Translations under genes and position numbers: made by a program
Notes under the pieces: model-generated
Seen by the model: the letters and a program-made list of their open reading frames with translations, nothing else
Database searches by the model: none
What the model was told of the DNA's origin: nothing
Shown: positions 14,698 through 24,116 of the stretch, piece after piece
Position numbering within the stretch: the first letter of the stretch is position 1
Layout: each line of letters starts with the position of its first letter
NCBI GenBank assembly: GCA_944360075.1
Contig: CALVTE010000009.1
Coordinates: 1-40,272, forward strand
Reading direction: 5' to 3'
Origin: an uncultured Clostridia bacterium
GTDB taxonomy: Bacteria; Bacillota; Clostridia; Christensenellales; UBA1242
DNA: 40,272 nucleotides

Positions 14698-16122
14698 TTA
14701 ATCATCAAAAACATCAATATCCACATTGTCAACTGGTTGCTCAGAAATATCTTTTGCTTGCACCTTTGCCTGTTTTGGAACAAAAACCTTGTCTTTGATG
14801 TTGACAAAGGTTGTGTATTGCCCTATCCAGCGAAGTTTGACTGTGCCAGTGCCACCATTTCTGTGCTTTGCAACGATAAGTTCAACTGTGCCCGGCTCGT
14901 CTTCTTGAGCCACATCGTTATATTTTTCTGGATTATAGATAAACAGCACAATGTCTGCGTCTTGTTCAATTGCGCCTGAATCACGAAGGTCAGACAAAAG
15001 CGGCCTATGGTCTTGCCTGCTTTCAACCGCACGAGAAAGTTGAGACAAAACAATGATTGGAACGTTGAGCTCTTTTGCTGCAATTTTAAGCGTTCGTGAA
15101 ATGTCGCTTATTTCAAGTTGACGGTTGTCCGCCTTTCGTGCAGAAGTCATAAGCTGAATATAGTCGACCATAACAAGGTCAAGACCGTCCTGCATTTTAA
15201 GCCTTCGACATTTTGACAAAAGGTCGGCAGGTGTGGTCATTGAGCTGTCGTCAACATAAAGCCCGCTTTGCTCCAATTTTTTGCTTGCCGCCCAAATTCT
15301 TTTCCATTCTTCAGCGTCCATTTCGCCTTTCAAAGCCTTGCCCATATCCACTTTTGCAAGCGAGCAAACCGCCCTTTGTATAAGCTGTTCTTTGCTCATT
15401 TCAAGCGAGAATATTGCGCACTTTTTGTTTAGTTCTGTGGCAGCGTGCACCAAAATGTTCATAGAAAATGAGGTTTTTCCCACGCCTGGTCGGGCTGCAA
15501 GCAAAATAAGGTCGCTGTTTTGCAGTCCGTTGGTGATTTTGTCAAAGTCTGTAAAGCCAGTTGGAATGCCTTTCAAAACGGTTGGGTCTTTTGCAATTTC
15601 GCCAAACTTGTCGATAACTTTTTTGACTGCCCCGTCGCTTCGGCCAACGTGTTCAAGGCTGGAGCGGCCTTCTTTTTCAGCAATATCAAAAATCACCTGC
15701 TCGGCAAATTGCAAAGATTTGTCTTTGTCTTCGTTTTCAAAAGCATCTTCAATAATCTCTTGCCCTGAGCGAATCAGTTTTCTTCTGATGGAATCAGATT
15801 TGACGATATCGCAGTAGTGAGCAAAATTTGCAGCTGACGGCACGGTGTTTGTCAAGGTCATGATATAGTCAATTCCGCCAACTTTTTCAAGCAGTCCGTC
15901 TTTTTCAAGTTGATCGGTCAGCGTTACAAAATCAACAGGGATTGACTTTTGATAGACCTTGTTCATCGCCTTAAAAATTTGAGCATGGGCTTCTGAATAA
16001 AAATCTGACTCGTGCATAAGTGCAAGAACATCGATTTGCGCTTGATTGTCAATCAAAATGCAGCCAAGCACTGCTTGCTCAGCTTCCAAATTGTGTGGTT
16101 GAATTTTGTAATCCTTTGCCAT
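14698..16122 (-). CDS. dnaB: Replicative DNA helicase DnaB
   Basis: Hexameric 5'-3' helicase of the replication fork (the B. subtilis equivalent is DnaC). N-terminal collar domain PHNLEAEQAVLGCILID; RecA-like domain with Walker A ARPGVGKTS near residue 210, Walker B LDLVMVDYIQLM, and motif H4 LSQLSRAVESR...LSDLRDSGAIEQDAD. 474 residues, slightly long because of a 30-residue tail after the KLRWIGQYTTF strand. It follows a small membrane protein gene by 21 nt; the SD is weak. Same operon as typA upstream. Confidence 0.96.
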   Translation of the reverse strand: MAKDYKIQPHNLEAEQAVLGCILIDNQAQIDVLALMHESDFYSEAHAQIFKAMNKVYQKSIPVDFVTLTDQLEKDGLLEKVGGIDYIMTLTNTVPSAANFAHYCDIVKSDSIRRKLIRSGQEIIEDAFENEDKDKSLQFAEQVIFDIAEKEGRSSLEHVGRSDGAVKKVIDKFGEIAKDPTVLKGIPTGFTDFDKITNGLQNSDLILLAARPGVGKTSFSMNILVHAATELNKKCAIFSLEMSKEQLIQRAVCSLAKVDMGKALKGEMDAEEWKRIWAASKKLEQSGLYVDDSSMTTPADLLSKCRRLKMQDGLDLVMVDYIQLMTSARKADNRQLEISDISRTLKIAAKELNVPIIVLSQLSRAVESRQDHRPLLSDLRDSGAIEQDADIVLFIYNPEKYNDVAQEDEPGTVELIVAKHRNGGTGTVKLRWIGQYTTFVNIKDKVFVPKQAKVQAKDISEQPVDNVDIDVFDD

Positions 16123-16143
16123 AAAACTGCCCGTCCTTTGACT

Positions 16144-16407
16144 TTATTTTTTTGTAAAAGGGTCTTTATATTTCTCTGAATTTTGCTGCTCTTTCTTCTT
16201 TTTGTCTATTTTAGCACAAATCAGATAAAAACACAAATAACAAATGGAAGTAAAAACTATAATAATAAAACCAGCAAGCACGCTTGAGAGATGAGCGTAG
16301 TTTATAAGCACAAAAACGATAAAAAAGTCTATCAAAAAAATGCCAAGTAAAAACCACATCAGCCGTTTATAGTTTCGTCTAAAATTTCTTCCATCTTCTG
16401 GGGTCAT
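16144..16407 (-). CDS. Small two-helix membrane protein (unknown)
   Basis: 87 residues with two membrane helices (about 17-37 and 43-65), a basic N-terminus and a Lys/Gln-rich tail. ATG 16407 shares one base with the typA stop, and AGGAG lies 7 nt upstream; the adjacent TTG at 16410 would be only 4 nt from it. No family recognised. It is translationally coupled to typA and precedes dnaB. Confidence 0.7.
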   Translation of the reverse strand: MTPEDGRNFRRNYKRLMWFLLGIFLIDFFIVFVLINYAHLSSVLAGFIIIVFTSICYLCFYLICAKIDKKKKEQQNSEKYKDPFTKK

Positions 16408-18239
16408 CAAGCTTCTCCTCTTAAAAGTTTTCCTTTTTCGCGAAGTCTCATGTTGTGGTCAAGAATGATTTTTCTTATTCTCATGCTTTTTGGTGTGACT
16501 TCCAAAATTTCGTCATCTGCCAAAAATTCAATAGCATCTTCAAGCGACATTTTGATTGGCGGAGTCAGCCTCAAAGCATCGTCCGAACCTGATGCGCGGC
16601 AGTTTGAAAGATGTTTTTTCTTGCAAACATTGACAACAATGTCGTCCCCCTTAGGGTTGCGCCCAACCACCATGCCGGCATAAACAGCAGTGCCTGCTCC
16701 GATAAATAGATCGCCTCTTTCTTGAGCGTTAAACAGCCCATAAACAACTGCTTCGCCATTTTCATGAGCAATCAGCGAGCCGTATTCTCTTCTTTTGATT
16801 TCTCCCTTCCAAGGTTGATATTCAAAGAAAATCGAGTTGATGATGCCTTCGCCGCGAGTGTCTGTCAAAAGTTCGCTTTTAAAACCAAAAAGGCCGCGAG
16901 ATGGAATGGTAAACTCCATTTTCATGCGTTTGCCGTGCGGTGTCATGCCCACCAGTTCGCCCTTTCTTACGCCCATTTTTTGCATAACAATTCCAGTGCA
17001 ATCTTCTGGCACGTCAAGATAGAGCCTGTCAACAGGTTCGCATTTGACCCCGTTTATCGTTTTGATCAAAACCTTTGGCATTGAAACTTGAAATTCATAT
17101 CCGTCTCTTCTCATATTTTCGATTAAGATTGAAAGGTGCATTTCGCCGCGACCGCAAACCTTAAATCTTTCAGCGGTCTCGCCGTCAGCCACCCTTAAAG
17201 ACAAATCTTTGACAGCTTCTTTGTAAAGCCTGTCGCGAAGATGACGAGAAGTCACAAACTTGCCCTCCTTGCCAGCAAACGGGCTGTCGTTGACCATAAA
17301 AGTCATCTCAACGCTTGGCTCTGCAATTTTGACAAACTCAACAGGTTCAATCAAAGTTGGGTCGCAAATGGTGTCGCCAATTTGCACATCTTCAAGCCCC
17401 GCCACGCAAGCAATATCACCCATCTCCACCTTTTGAACAGGAGTTTTCTTCAGCCCTTCAAAAACAAACAGGCTGACAATTTTGCTTCTCAGCATTTTCT
17501 TTTGGTCATGATAGTTGCAAAGCACAACCGATTGCCCCACCGTCAAAGAGCCTCTGCTGATTTTTCCAACTGCAAGTTTGCCAACATACTCGTTGTGCTC
17601 GGCAGAAGACACCAGCATCTGAGAAGGAGCATTTTCTTCTCCGCTTGGTGCAGGAATGTGGCTCAAAATAGTTTTGAAAAGTGGTTGCATATCCTGCCCT
17701 ATCTGATCAGCTTTAAGGCTGGCAACACCATTTCTTGCAGAGGCAAAAACAAATGGGCTGTCAAGCTGCTCATCGTTTGCGTCAAGATCCATAAAAAGTT
17801 CCAAAACTTCATCAACCACTTCGTTTGGTCTTGCATCAGGACGGTCGCACTTGTTGACAACCACCACAACTTTAAGGTTTAAGGCAAGAGCCCTTTCAAG
17901 AACAAATCTCGTTTGAGGCATTGGTCCTTCAAAAGCATCAACCACCAGCAAAACGCCGTCTACCATTTTCAGCACTCTTTCAACTTCTCCGCCAAAATCG
18001 GCGTGACCTGGGGTGTCGATAATGTTAATTTTGACTCCGTCATAAATGCAGGAGCAGTTTTTTGACAAAATTGTAATACCCCTTTCTCTTTCGAGTGCGT
18101 TTGAGTCCATCACTCTTTCTTCAACGGCCTGATTGTCACGAAAAACAGAGCCTTGTTTTAAAAGAGCATCAACAAGCGATGTTTTGCCGTGGTCAACATG
18201 GGCAATGATTGCAATATTTCTTATCTTCTCGTTTATCAT
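16407..18239 (-). CDS. typA: Ribosome-associated GTPase TypA/BipA
   Basis: Translational GTPase of the EF-G group that helps 50S assembly and adaptation to stress. G1 AHVDHGKT (residues 13-20), G2 region RGITI, G3 DTPGH, G4 NKCD. EF-G domains II, III and V follow, then the BipA-specific C-terminal domain with RSRIRK-like MRIRKIILDHN. 610 residues is standard. First gene of the run towards gltX. It has its own promoter; the SD is AAGGAAG, 10 nt before the ATG. Confidence 0.96.
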   Translation of the reverse strand: MINEKIRNIAIIAHVDHGKTSLVDALLKQGSVFRDNQAVEERVMDSNALERERGITILSKNCSCIYDGVKINIIDTPGHADFGGEVERVLKMVDGVLLVVDAFEGPMPQTRFVLERALALNLKVVVVVNKCDRPDARPNEVVDEVLELFMDLDANDEQLDSPFVFASARNGVASLKADQIGQDMQPLFKTILSHIPAPSGEENAPSQMLVSSAEHNEYVGKLAVGKISRGSLTVGQSVVLCNYHDQKKMLRSKIVSLFVFEGLKKTPVQKVEMGDIACVAGLEDVQIGDTICDPTLIEPVEFVKIAEPSVEMTFMVNDSPFAGKEGKFVTSRHLRDRLYKEAVKDLSLRVADGETAERFKVCGRGEMHLSILIENMRRDGYEFQVSMPKVLIKTINGVKCEPVDRLYLDVPEDCTGIVMQKMGVRKGELVGMTPHGKRMKMEFTIPSRGLFGFKSELLTDTRGEGIINSIFFEYQPWKGEIKRREYGSLIAHENGEAVVYGLFNAQERGDLFIGAGTAVYAGMVVGRNPKGDDIVVNVCKKKHLSNCRASGSDDALRLTPPIKMSLEDAIEFLADDEILEVTPKSMRIRKIILDHNMRLREKGKLLRGEA

Positions 18240-18268
18240 ACTGTTTAGTCTTCCTTTTTATCTTTAGA

Positions 18269-18297
18269 ATTTTATCACATATTATCAAAAAAAACAA
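18269..18297 (-). promoter_or_regulatory. Promoter of the typA-dnaB-gltX operon
   Basis: Minus strand TTGTTT, 17-nt spacer, TAAAAT, 30 nt before the typA ATG. I see no other good promoter before the following genes, which are spaced by -14 to 51 nt. Confidence 0.6.
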
Positions 18298-18381
18298 GTA
18301 TTATATAAATAAAATAATTGGATTGTTGGCAAAGTTTTTTAAAAATATGAAGATGAGAGACTTTTCTGCCGCCCTGCAAAG

Positions 18382-18404
18382 AAAAAGACTTCTATAAAGA
18401 AGCC
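18382..18404 (-). terminator. Terminator of the AT-hook membrane protein gene
   Basis: GGCTTC/GAAGTC stem with 6-nt loop followed on minus by TTTTTCTTT, directly after the stop at 18411. Confidence 0.7.
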
Positions 18405-18410
18405 TTTTGC

Positions 18411-20696
18411 CTATTTTTTGCTGTTAAGGTCAGAAATTTCTTTTATAAGTTCTTCCAGCCTTTTGTTGATATTGGCAAGTTCTGTTTCTGACTTGTCAGT
18501 TTTCTTCACAGTTTCAGCCTTTTCTTTCAAGTCTTCAACAGTCTTCATGATTTCGTCTTTTTCTTTATCGATGGCCTCGGTATGCTCGCCATTGACAACA
18601 TCTTCAATCTCTGAATTGATAAACGCTTTCATTTTGCTCAATTTTTCTTCTTCTTCAGAAATCAATTTGCTGATTTGAGTGAGCGATGGAGACCTTTTGG
18701 TTGACGAAGAACTTTTTGGCTTTTCAGCTTTTTTTGCTGAACTTGCCTTTTTGGTTGAAGCCTTTTTGGTTGAAGCCTTTTTTTCTGACTCTTTTTTAGG
18801 TTTTCTGCCAGCCGTCTTTTTGTAAGGACTGCGCTTTTTTGTTGGCTGTTTTTCTTCTGGGTTTTCTACCGCGCTCTCTTTCTTGCTATCCTTTCGTGGT
18901 CGTCCCCGTTTCTTTGGGGTTTTTGGCTCTTGGGTGACCTCTACAGGTTTTCTTGGTCGGCCACGTTTTTTCTTCTCTTTTTCTTCGACTGGGGCAGGTT
19001 CGCTTTCTTGCACAGGTTCTTCTTCGCTGCCAGAGCCAAACTGGTCGGCGATTGCCTTTTCAATCTCTTCTTCCTGCGCCTCGTCCTTCTTTTCTTCTTC
19101 GGCAGAAGCACCAAACTGGCCTTGCAAAGAATCGTCATCTTCCTTTTTGATAGACACCAGATTTCCGTTTGTGTCGTAAACTTCGCCATTTACAGCGTGG
19201 AAGAAGCCTTCTGGGTCGTGATACGAGCCGTCTTGATAAACATAGTTACCCTTTTCGTCATACTTGCCTTGCAACTGCTCTTCTGAAATTTGTCCGCCTG
19301 CTTTTTTGAGTTCTTCTCTCAGCGTCTCGTTTTCGTCAATCAAGCGTTTGATTTGAGTTTGAACAATGGTGAGCTGTTTGTCGCTTTCAACCGCTTTTGC
19401 GCGCAAAGATGAAATTTCGGTTTTAACTTTATGTTCAGCCCTAGCGGAAGAAACTTTCAAAACTTTTTCATAGAAAGATTGATATTCGGCCATCATGGCT
19501 TTTTCAACATTTTCCTTAGACTCTTCAAGTTGGCTTTGCAGCTCTTCGAGTTCTTTTTTCAGTTCGTCGCTAGATATTGCGTATCTGGTTTCTTCTTGGT
19601 CATATTCAGATTGCAACTGTTCTTGCTTTGACCTTTCTTGGTCTTGTTGTTTTCTCAAAAAGCTGACTTCCATTCTGCTGGTGGTGGCTTCTTGTTGTTG
19701 CAAAAGTTTTGCAATATTTTCTTTTGTTGCTTGAATTTTCTTTTGAAGTTCTTTCTGCGTGTTTTCGTAATTTCGTTTCAAAGCTTCCTTCTGCATATCA
19801 ATATCTGCAATTTTTGTCAGAATACTTTGCTTTTTGTTGAGGTATGCTTCACTTTCTTTCATAGCGCGCTCAAGCACCAAAGAGCCGTCCACGCCCGCTT
19901 TTTCAAAGTTGTATTCCACATATTCAACTTCGTTTTGTTTTGCGTTTTCAAATTCTTCTTTAGCCTTTCTCGCCCTGGCCTCATAGAACTCTCGAAGCTG
20001 CGGATTTCCTCTTGAAATTTCTTTTTGCGTAAACAATAGGTCATAGTCGATATATACTGGCAAATCAATGCAGGCATTGGTGATAAACCTTGCAAAGATG
20101 TGATAGCTGTGATAAATATCGTCAAGGTTGAGCACCCTTTTTGCTTTCAAAATGAGAACCGTCACAATCCCCAAAATCAAAATCAAAACTGCAGGAACAA
20201 AAGCGACTGCAAAAAGGTTGAGTGAAAAGGCTCTGCCTGCTTGAGAAGCAAAACCAAACAAAAGGCTGATAACTGCCCAAGCACAAGTGAGCAAAGTCAA
20301 GTTTTTCACATTTCCTGCCCAGCTGCTGGTTTTTAAAGGTTTGTCAATAAGGTTTTCTTCTGACAAATAGTGGGTCGGACCTTTTTCGCGGAACAAAATA
20401 TATTGTTGCCAAAAATACACAAAACGTTTTGGCCCTTTCTTGACAAGAGTGTTGAACTCTTTTATGTTTTGCTTGTCAAGTTTTTTGTTTTTGAAAAGCC
20501 AGTTGTTGTATTTGTCAAAACTCCTTTTGATTCTTGCTTCATAAGAAAAAGCTGAACGCAAAAGAAACAGCAAAATGAAAAACACTTCCACACCCAAAGC
20601 AATTCCCAGATAGCCACCAAAACCAATGGCTGCCGTAAGCTGAGTGAAGAAAGATATGATTGCGCTGTCAACGTCAGCAAGCAATGAATAGAACAT
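18411..20696 (-). CDS. Membrane protein with long coiled coil and AT-hook, histone H1-like tail
   Basis: 761 residues. One membrane helix lies near residues 28-48 and two more at about 128-182. A long heptad-rich, Glu/Lys/Gln-rich coiled coil covers about 245-465. A short segment with repeated YDEKGNYVYQDGSYHDPEG-type turns and an acidic stretch follow. Then come two classical AT-hook cores RGRPRK (about 578-583 and 597-602), a third related motif (TAGRKPKK, near 630), a KKASTKKASTKK repeat as in histone H1-like tails, and a final coiled coil. AT-hooks bind the minor groove of AT-rich DNA. The design suggests tethering of nucleoid DNA to the membrane; this is inferred. Single gene with promoter and terminator. 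SD AAAGGAG lies just upstream. Confidence 0.8.
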   Translation of the reverse strand: MFYSLLADVDSAIISFFTQLTAAIGFGGYLGIALGVEVFFILLFLLRSAFSYEARIKRSFDKYNNWLFKNKKLDKQNIKEFNTLVKKGPKRFVYFWQQYILFREKGPTHYLSEENLIDKPLKTSSWAGNVKNLTLLTCAWAVISLLFGFASQAGRAFSLNLFAVAFVPAVLILILGIVTVLILKAKRVLNLDDIYHSYHIFARFITNACIDLPVYIDYDLLFTQKEISRGNPQLREFYEARARKAKEEFENAKQNEVEYVEYNFEKAGVDGSLVLERAMKESEAYLNKKQSILTKIADIDMQKEALKRNYENTQKELQKKIQATKENIAKLLQQQEATTSRMEVSFLRKQQDQERSKQEQLQSEYDQEETRYAISSDELKKELEELQSQLEESKENVEKAMMAEYQSFYEKVLKVSSARAEHKVKTEISSLRAKAVESDKQLTIVQTQIKRLIDENETLREELKKAGGQISEEQLQGKYDEKGNYVYQDGSYHDPEGFFHAVNGEVYDTNGNLVSIKKEDDDSLQGQFGASAEEEKKDEAQEEEIEKAIADQFGSGSEEEPVQESEPAPVEEKEKKKRGRPRKPVEVTQEPKTPKKRGRPRKDSKKESAVENPEEKQPTKKRSPYKKTAGRKPKKESEKKASTKKASTKKASSAKKAEKPKSSSSTKRSPSLTQISKLISEEEEKLSKMKAFINSEIEDVVNGEHTEAIDKEKDEIMKTVEDLKEKAETVKKTDKSETELANINKRLEELIKEISDLNSKK

Positions 20697-20720
20697 AACC
20701 TTACTCCTTTTTCAAGGTTT

Positions 20721-20749
20721 AGTATATCACATAAAAAGAGATTTACAAA
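20721..20749 (-). promoter_or_regulatory. Weak promoter candidate of the AT-hook protein gene
   Basis: Minus strand TTTGTA, 17-nt spacer, TATACT with TGTGA before it (extended -10-like). The rest of the gap up to addA (20853) is AT-rich with nothing else seen. Confidence 0.4.
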
Positions 20750-20852
20750 CAAATTCGTCAAATTTCTCAAAAATATTTTTTATTTTTTTTATTGATTTTT
20801 AAATTCGCTTGTTTAACTTGAAAATAAAGGCTGAAAAATTTATATAAAAATC

Positions 20853-23800
20853 TTAAAATTTGATAAGTTTTGACTGCTTTAACGACAGCAAATATTTGCT
20901 TGTTTTTTTGCCTGGAAATGCTTTTTGCAACGCTTTTTCATAAAAATCAAGCTGTTTTTCATATCTTTTTCGCAAAATTTGTTCATTTTGAGATTGTGTA
21001 AATTTATAGTCGACCAAAACAACCTCATCTTCTTTTACCACAAAAAAGTCGATTGCCCCTTGAACGATAATTTGGTCTTGCCCCTCTCCTTCCAAAGCAG
21101 GCATTTTCATAACAAACTCTTTTTCTTTATATATTTTTCCGCCTTTGCATAAATTTTTGACAGTCAAAATATTGTTTAGCAAAATTTGCCTGTCGATAAG
21201 AGTCAAATCAACAACGTCCTTAAATTTTTCAAGCTCTTTCAGCAAACTTTCTTGATTTGATATTTTGTCATAGTCCAGCAGTTGCATAGCCTTATGCATT
21301 GCGTTGCCCACCATTATGCTTTCTTCTCTGTCAGCGCCAAGATTTTCAAAAATCTTTGGGTTTTTCTCGCTGCTAAGCTCTGTGACTGAGTTTTTCAATT
21401 CAATCTCGCGCGCTTGCATAAAAGGATAATCAGAAATCACTTTGTCTGGCAATTTGACCAAAATTTTTCTTTTTTGGTCAAAATTTTCTTCAAAAAGTGG
21501 ATTTTGCTGCACTTTTATGCAAAAATCTTGCGTTTGCCACTCTCCAGAAGAAAAGAGAATGTTCACTCTTTCTTGGCCAAGGCAGTAGAGCAGCAGGTCA
21601 AAATAGCTGGTGCACTCGTCAAGAGGCCTAACCTGCCAGTCTAGTTTACTCTGTCCCGTCAAAACAAGATGATTTTTTGCCCTAGTAAGCGCCACGTAAA
21701 AAATCATAATCTCGTCAACCCAGTTTCTTTTCTTCCGTTCTGCTTTGACGGCATTTAAGACCACTGAAGGGCTTTTTGTCAAAGTCACATTGTCATAAAC
21801 ATTTGTAGCAAGCCCAAAGCGCCTTGAAATGGCATAAGATTTGGTTTCCGTCTTTTCAAAACTCTCGCCGCAGCCGGCCAAAATCACAATAGGATATTCC
21901 AGCCCCTTTGTGGCGTGAATAGTTGTCAAAAGCACCGAGTTTTCTGATTGCGAAATTGCCGAAGTTTTGACCGATAAATTGTCAAAGGCTGCAACAATGC
22001 GGGGGATGTTAAACTGCGCCCCCAAATCTTTGATAAGTTTGAAAAAGTCTTCAATGTTCTGCCTTTCTCCTTTTTCGTCAAATTGGCTAGAAAACCTTTC
22101 CAAAAAATTGCTTTTCAGCATCTCTTCTTTCAGCTGAGAGATTGCACCCTTGATTGGCAAATTAAATTTGAAATCTTCAAGAAATTGATAAAATTTTGCA
22201 ATTTTTTCGTTTTTTTCTTTGCTTTTTTCAAATTTTTCGTAAAAACTGTCTCCTTCAAGCATGGCGATGCGAGCGATTTCGTCCAAAGAGAAATCTGCAA
22301 AGGGGCTGTTTAAAACACTTGTCAAAGAGATGTCGTCTTTGACAGACAAAGCAAGTTTGAGCAAACTTGCCAGCACTTTTACGCTAGGACTGTCAAACGG
22401 CGAGCCCTTGGCGTCACTTTGCACGCTTATCCCGTTTTCGAGAAGCATTTTATAGCAAAGCGACATCGTTTTGTTGCGCCCCCTGAAAAGAACAGCAATA
22501 TCTTGCGGACAAACTTTTTCAAACTTTTTGGTTTTTGGGTTGTAGATAGAGCTGTTCAAAAATTCTTTGACTTTGCTTGCAATCATCCTTGCTTCTTCCT
22601 GCCCGTCGGTTTTGATTTGCAACTGGTCTTCTTGCACGCTGTAAAGAGGCTGCAGTTGCGGCTTTTCTTCTTCTTTGGCAGGGCACAACAGCACCTGAAC
22701 CGCTGGATTTTTGGCTGGAAGAAATTGCTGCTGACCTTTTAAAATTGAAGTCTTTTTGTAATCCACGCCTGTGGAAGATTTTGTCATGATTTTTTCAAAG
22801 ATAAAGTTGACAAAATTCAAGATTTTTTTGTCGCTGCGGAAATTTGATTTCAAAAACAACGCCTGGCTGTTTTGGTCTTTTGAAAAGTTCTCAATGTCTT
22901 CAAGCATGATTTCCATGTTGGCATTTCGAAAGCCATATATGCCTTGTTTTATGTCGCCAACGGCCACAAATCTGCCCTTTTCTGCGATAGGTTTGATGAT
23001 TTTTTCTTGCAGTTTGTTTGTATCTTGATATTCGTCCACAAATATGTAGGCATAAGTTTGCCAAAGCGAAGATAAGATTTCTTGGTCTTGCAACAGTTTT
23101 TTTGCGATTTTTTCAGCGTCAGCAAAATCAATATAGTCATAATTTTTTTTCAAAGTTTTATATTTTTCGCAAAAAACTTGAAAAAGTGTTAAAATTGCCA
23201 CGCTTAAATCGCCGTTGCGCTGCTTTTGAATTGAAAGAGCAGAAAAATCGTATTTTTTGCACTTTGATATGATGGTCTTTATAGTAGAGGCAACAGTTTT
23301 TAAAATCGCCTTGTTTTGCTCATCTTTTTTGGAGGAAGGCATTCGCGGCAACGATAGCTGCGAAAGATTTTTGGCGTTTTCAAGATAGTCTTCGCTCAAA
23401 GTGGTTGCCAGCACGCTTTGAAGGGCTTTGCAGTAAGTTTGCAGGTCTTTTTCGGTTGAATTAAATTCAAAAAGCTGATTGCTGAGCGCGATAAATTGGT
23501 CTTTGAGTTGCAAGTTTAAAAATTCGCAGGCATCGTCAAAAATTTTTTGGCTGCTAAAGATATATTTTTCCAGCAAATATTCCTCATCTTCTTGGCTGTC
23601 AAAAAATTGTAAAATGCTTTGCATACATTCAAAAATTGTCTTTCTGTTTTTCTTAAACGCAAAAAACAATTCGCCAAATTGCTCTGGTTTGTTTTGCGAA
23701 AATTCTTCTATCGCTCTGTCGAAGGCTTTTTGCATAAGGGGCAGACTTTGCTTTTCGTCGATAAGCGAAAAATTTTCGTCTAGCTGCGTTTTTGGAAGAT

Positions 23801-24116
23801 TTTGTTTTATAATTTTCTCACAAAAAGAGTCAATCGTGCAAATATCGCTATTTGGCAGGCTGTCGATTTGTTCAAGCAAAAACTTGTCAGATTTTTCTTC
23901 TAAAAAAGCTTTAAGCAATCGCTCTTTCATCTCTGCAGCGGCCGCCTTGGTGAATGTGAGCACCAAAAATTTTTCTAGCGGAACTTTTTTTGTCAAAATC
24001 AAGTTTGTGATGTATTTTATCAGCACAAAAGTTTTTCCGCTTCCTGCAGAAGCCGAAACTATCAGATTTTGCTTGTCAAAATCTAAAACTTGTTGTTGTT
24101 CATCTGTCAGAGCCAT
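20853..24116 (-). CDS. addA: ATP-dependent helicase/nuclease subunit A
   Basis: AddA is the 3'-5' helicase and nuclease of the AddAB complex that resects double-strand breaks for RecA. Walker A ASAGSGKT (about 22-29); motif II VDEYQDTN; motif III VGDIKQGIYGFR; motif V TTIHATKGLEYP; motif VI VALTRAK. The C-terminal RecB-like nuclease has GAIDF and VDYKFT (D-x-K type). I choose the second ATG (24116, 7 nt after AAGGAG); 24119 is nearly as good. It overlaps the addB end by 17 nt. 1087 residues is slightly short for the family. Confidence 0.95.
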   Translation of the reverse strand: MALTDEQQQVLDFDKQNLIVSASAGSGKTFVLIKYITNLILTKKVPLEKFLVLTFTKAAAAEMKERLLKAFLEEKSDKFLLEQIDSLPNSDICTIDSFCEKIIKQNLPKTQLDENFSLIDEKQSLPLMQKAFDRAIEEFSQNKPEQFGELFFAFKKNRKTIFECMQSILQFFDSQEDEEYLLEKYIFSSQKIFDDACEFLNLQLKDQFIALSNQLFEFNSTEKDLQTYCKALQSVLATTLSEDYLENAKNLSQLSLPRMPSSKKDEQNKAILKTVASTIKTIISKCKKYDFSALSIQKQRNGDLSVAILTLFQVFCEKYKTLKKNYDYIDFADAEKIAKKLLQDQEILSSLWQTYAYIFVDEYQDTNKLQEKIIKPIAEKGRFVAVGDIKQGIYGFRNANMEIMLEDIENFSKDQNSQALFLKSNFRSDKKILNFVNFIFEKIMTKSSTGVDYKKTSILKGQQQFLPAKNPAVQVLLCPAKEEEKPQLQPLYSVQEDQLQIKTDGQEEARMIASKVKEFLNSSIYNPKTKKFEKVCPQDIAVLFRGRNKTMSLCYKMLLENGISVQSDAKGSPFDSPSVKVLASLLKLALSVKDDISLTSVLNSPFADFSLDEIARIAMLEGDSFYEKFEKSKEKNEKIAKFYQFLEDFKFNLPIKGAISQLKEEMLKSNFLERFSSQFDEKGERQNIEDFFKLIKDLGAQFNIPRIVAAFDNLSVKTSAISQSENSVLLTTIHATKGLEYPIVILAGCGESFEKTETKSYAISRRFGLATNVYDNVTLTKSPSVVLNAVKAERKKRNWVDEIMIFYVALTRAKNHLVLTGQSKLDWQVRPLDECTSYFDLLLYCLGQERVNILFSSGEWQTQDFCIKVQQNPLFEENFDQKRKILVKLPDKVISDYPFMQAREIELKNSVTELSSEKNPKIFENLGADREESIMVGNAMHKAMQLLDYDKISNQESLLKELEKFKDVVDLTLIDRQILLNNILTVKNLCKGGKIYKEKEFVMKMPALEGEGQDQIIVQGAIDFFVVKEDEVVLVDYKFTQSQNEQILRKRYEKQLDFYEKALQKAFPGKKTSKYLLSLKQSKLIKF

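Noticed and set aside
3672..16409. Possibility that TGA codes for Trp, as in Mollicutes.
   Set aside because: spmA, typA and the PD-(D/E)XK gene end at TGA with correct family lengths, and Trp is encoded by TGG throughout.
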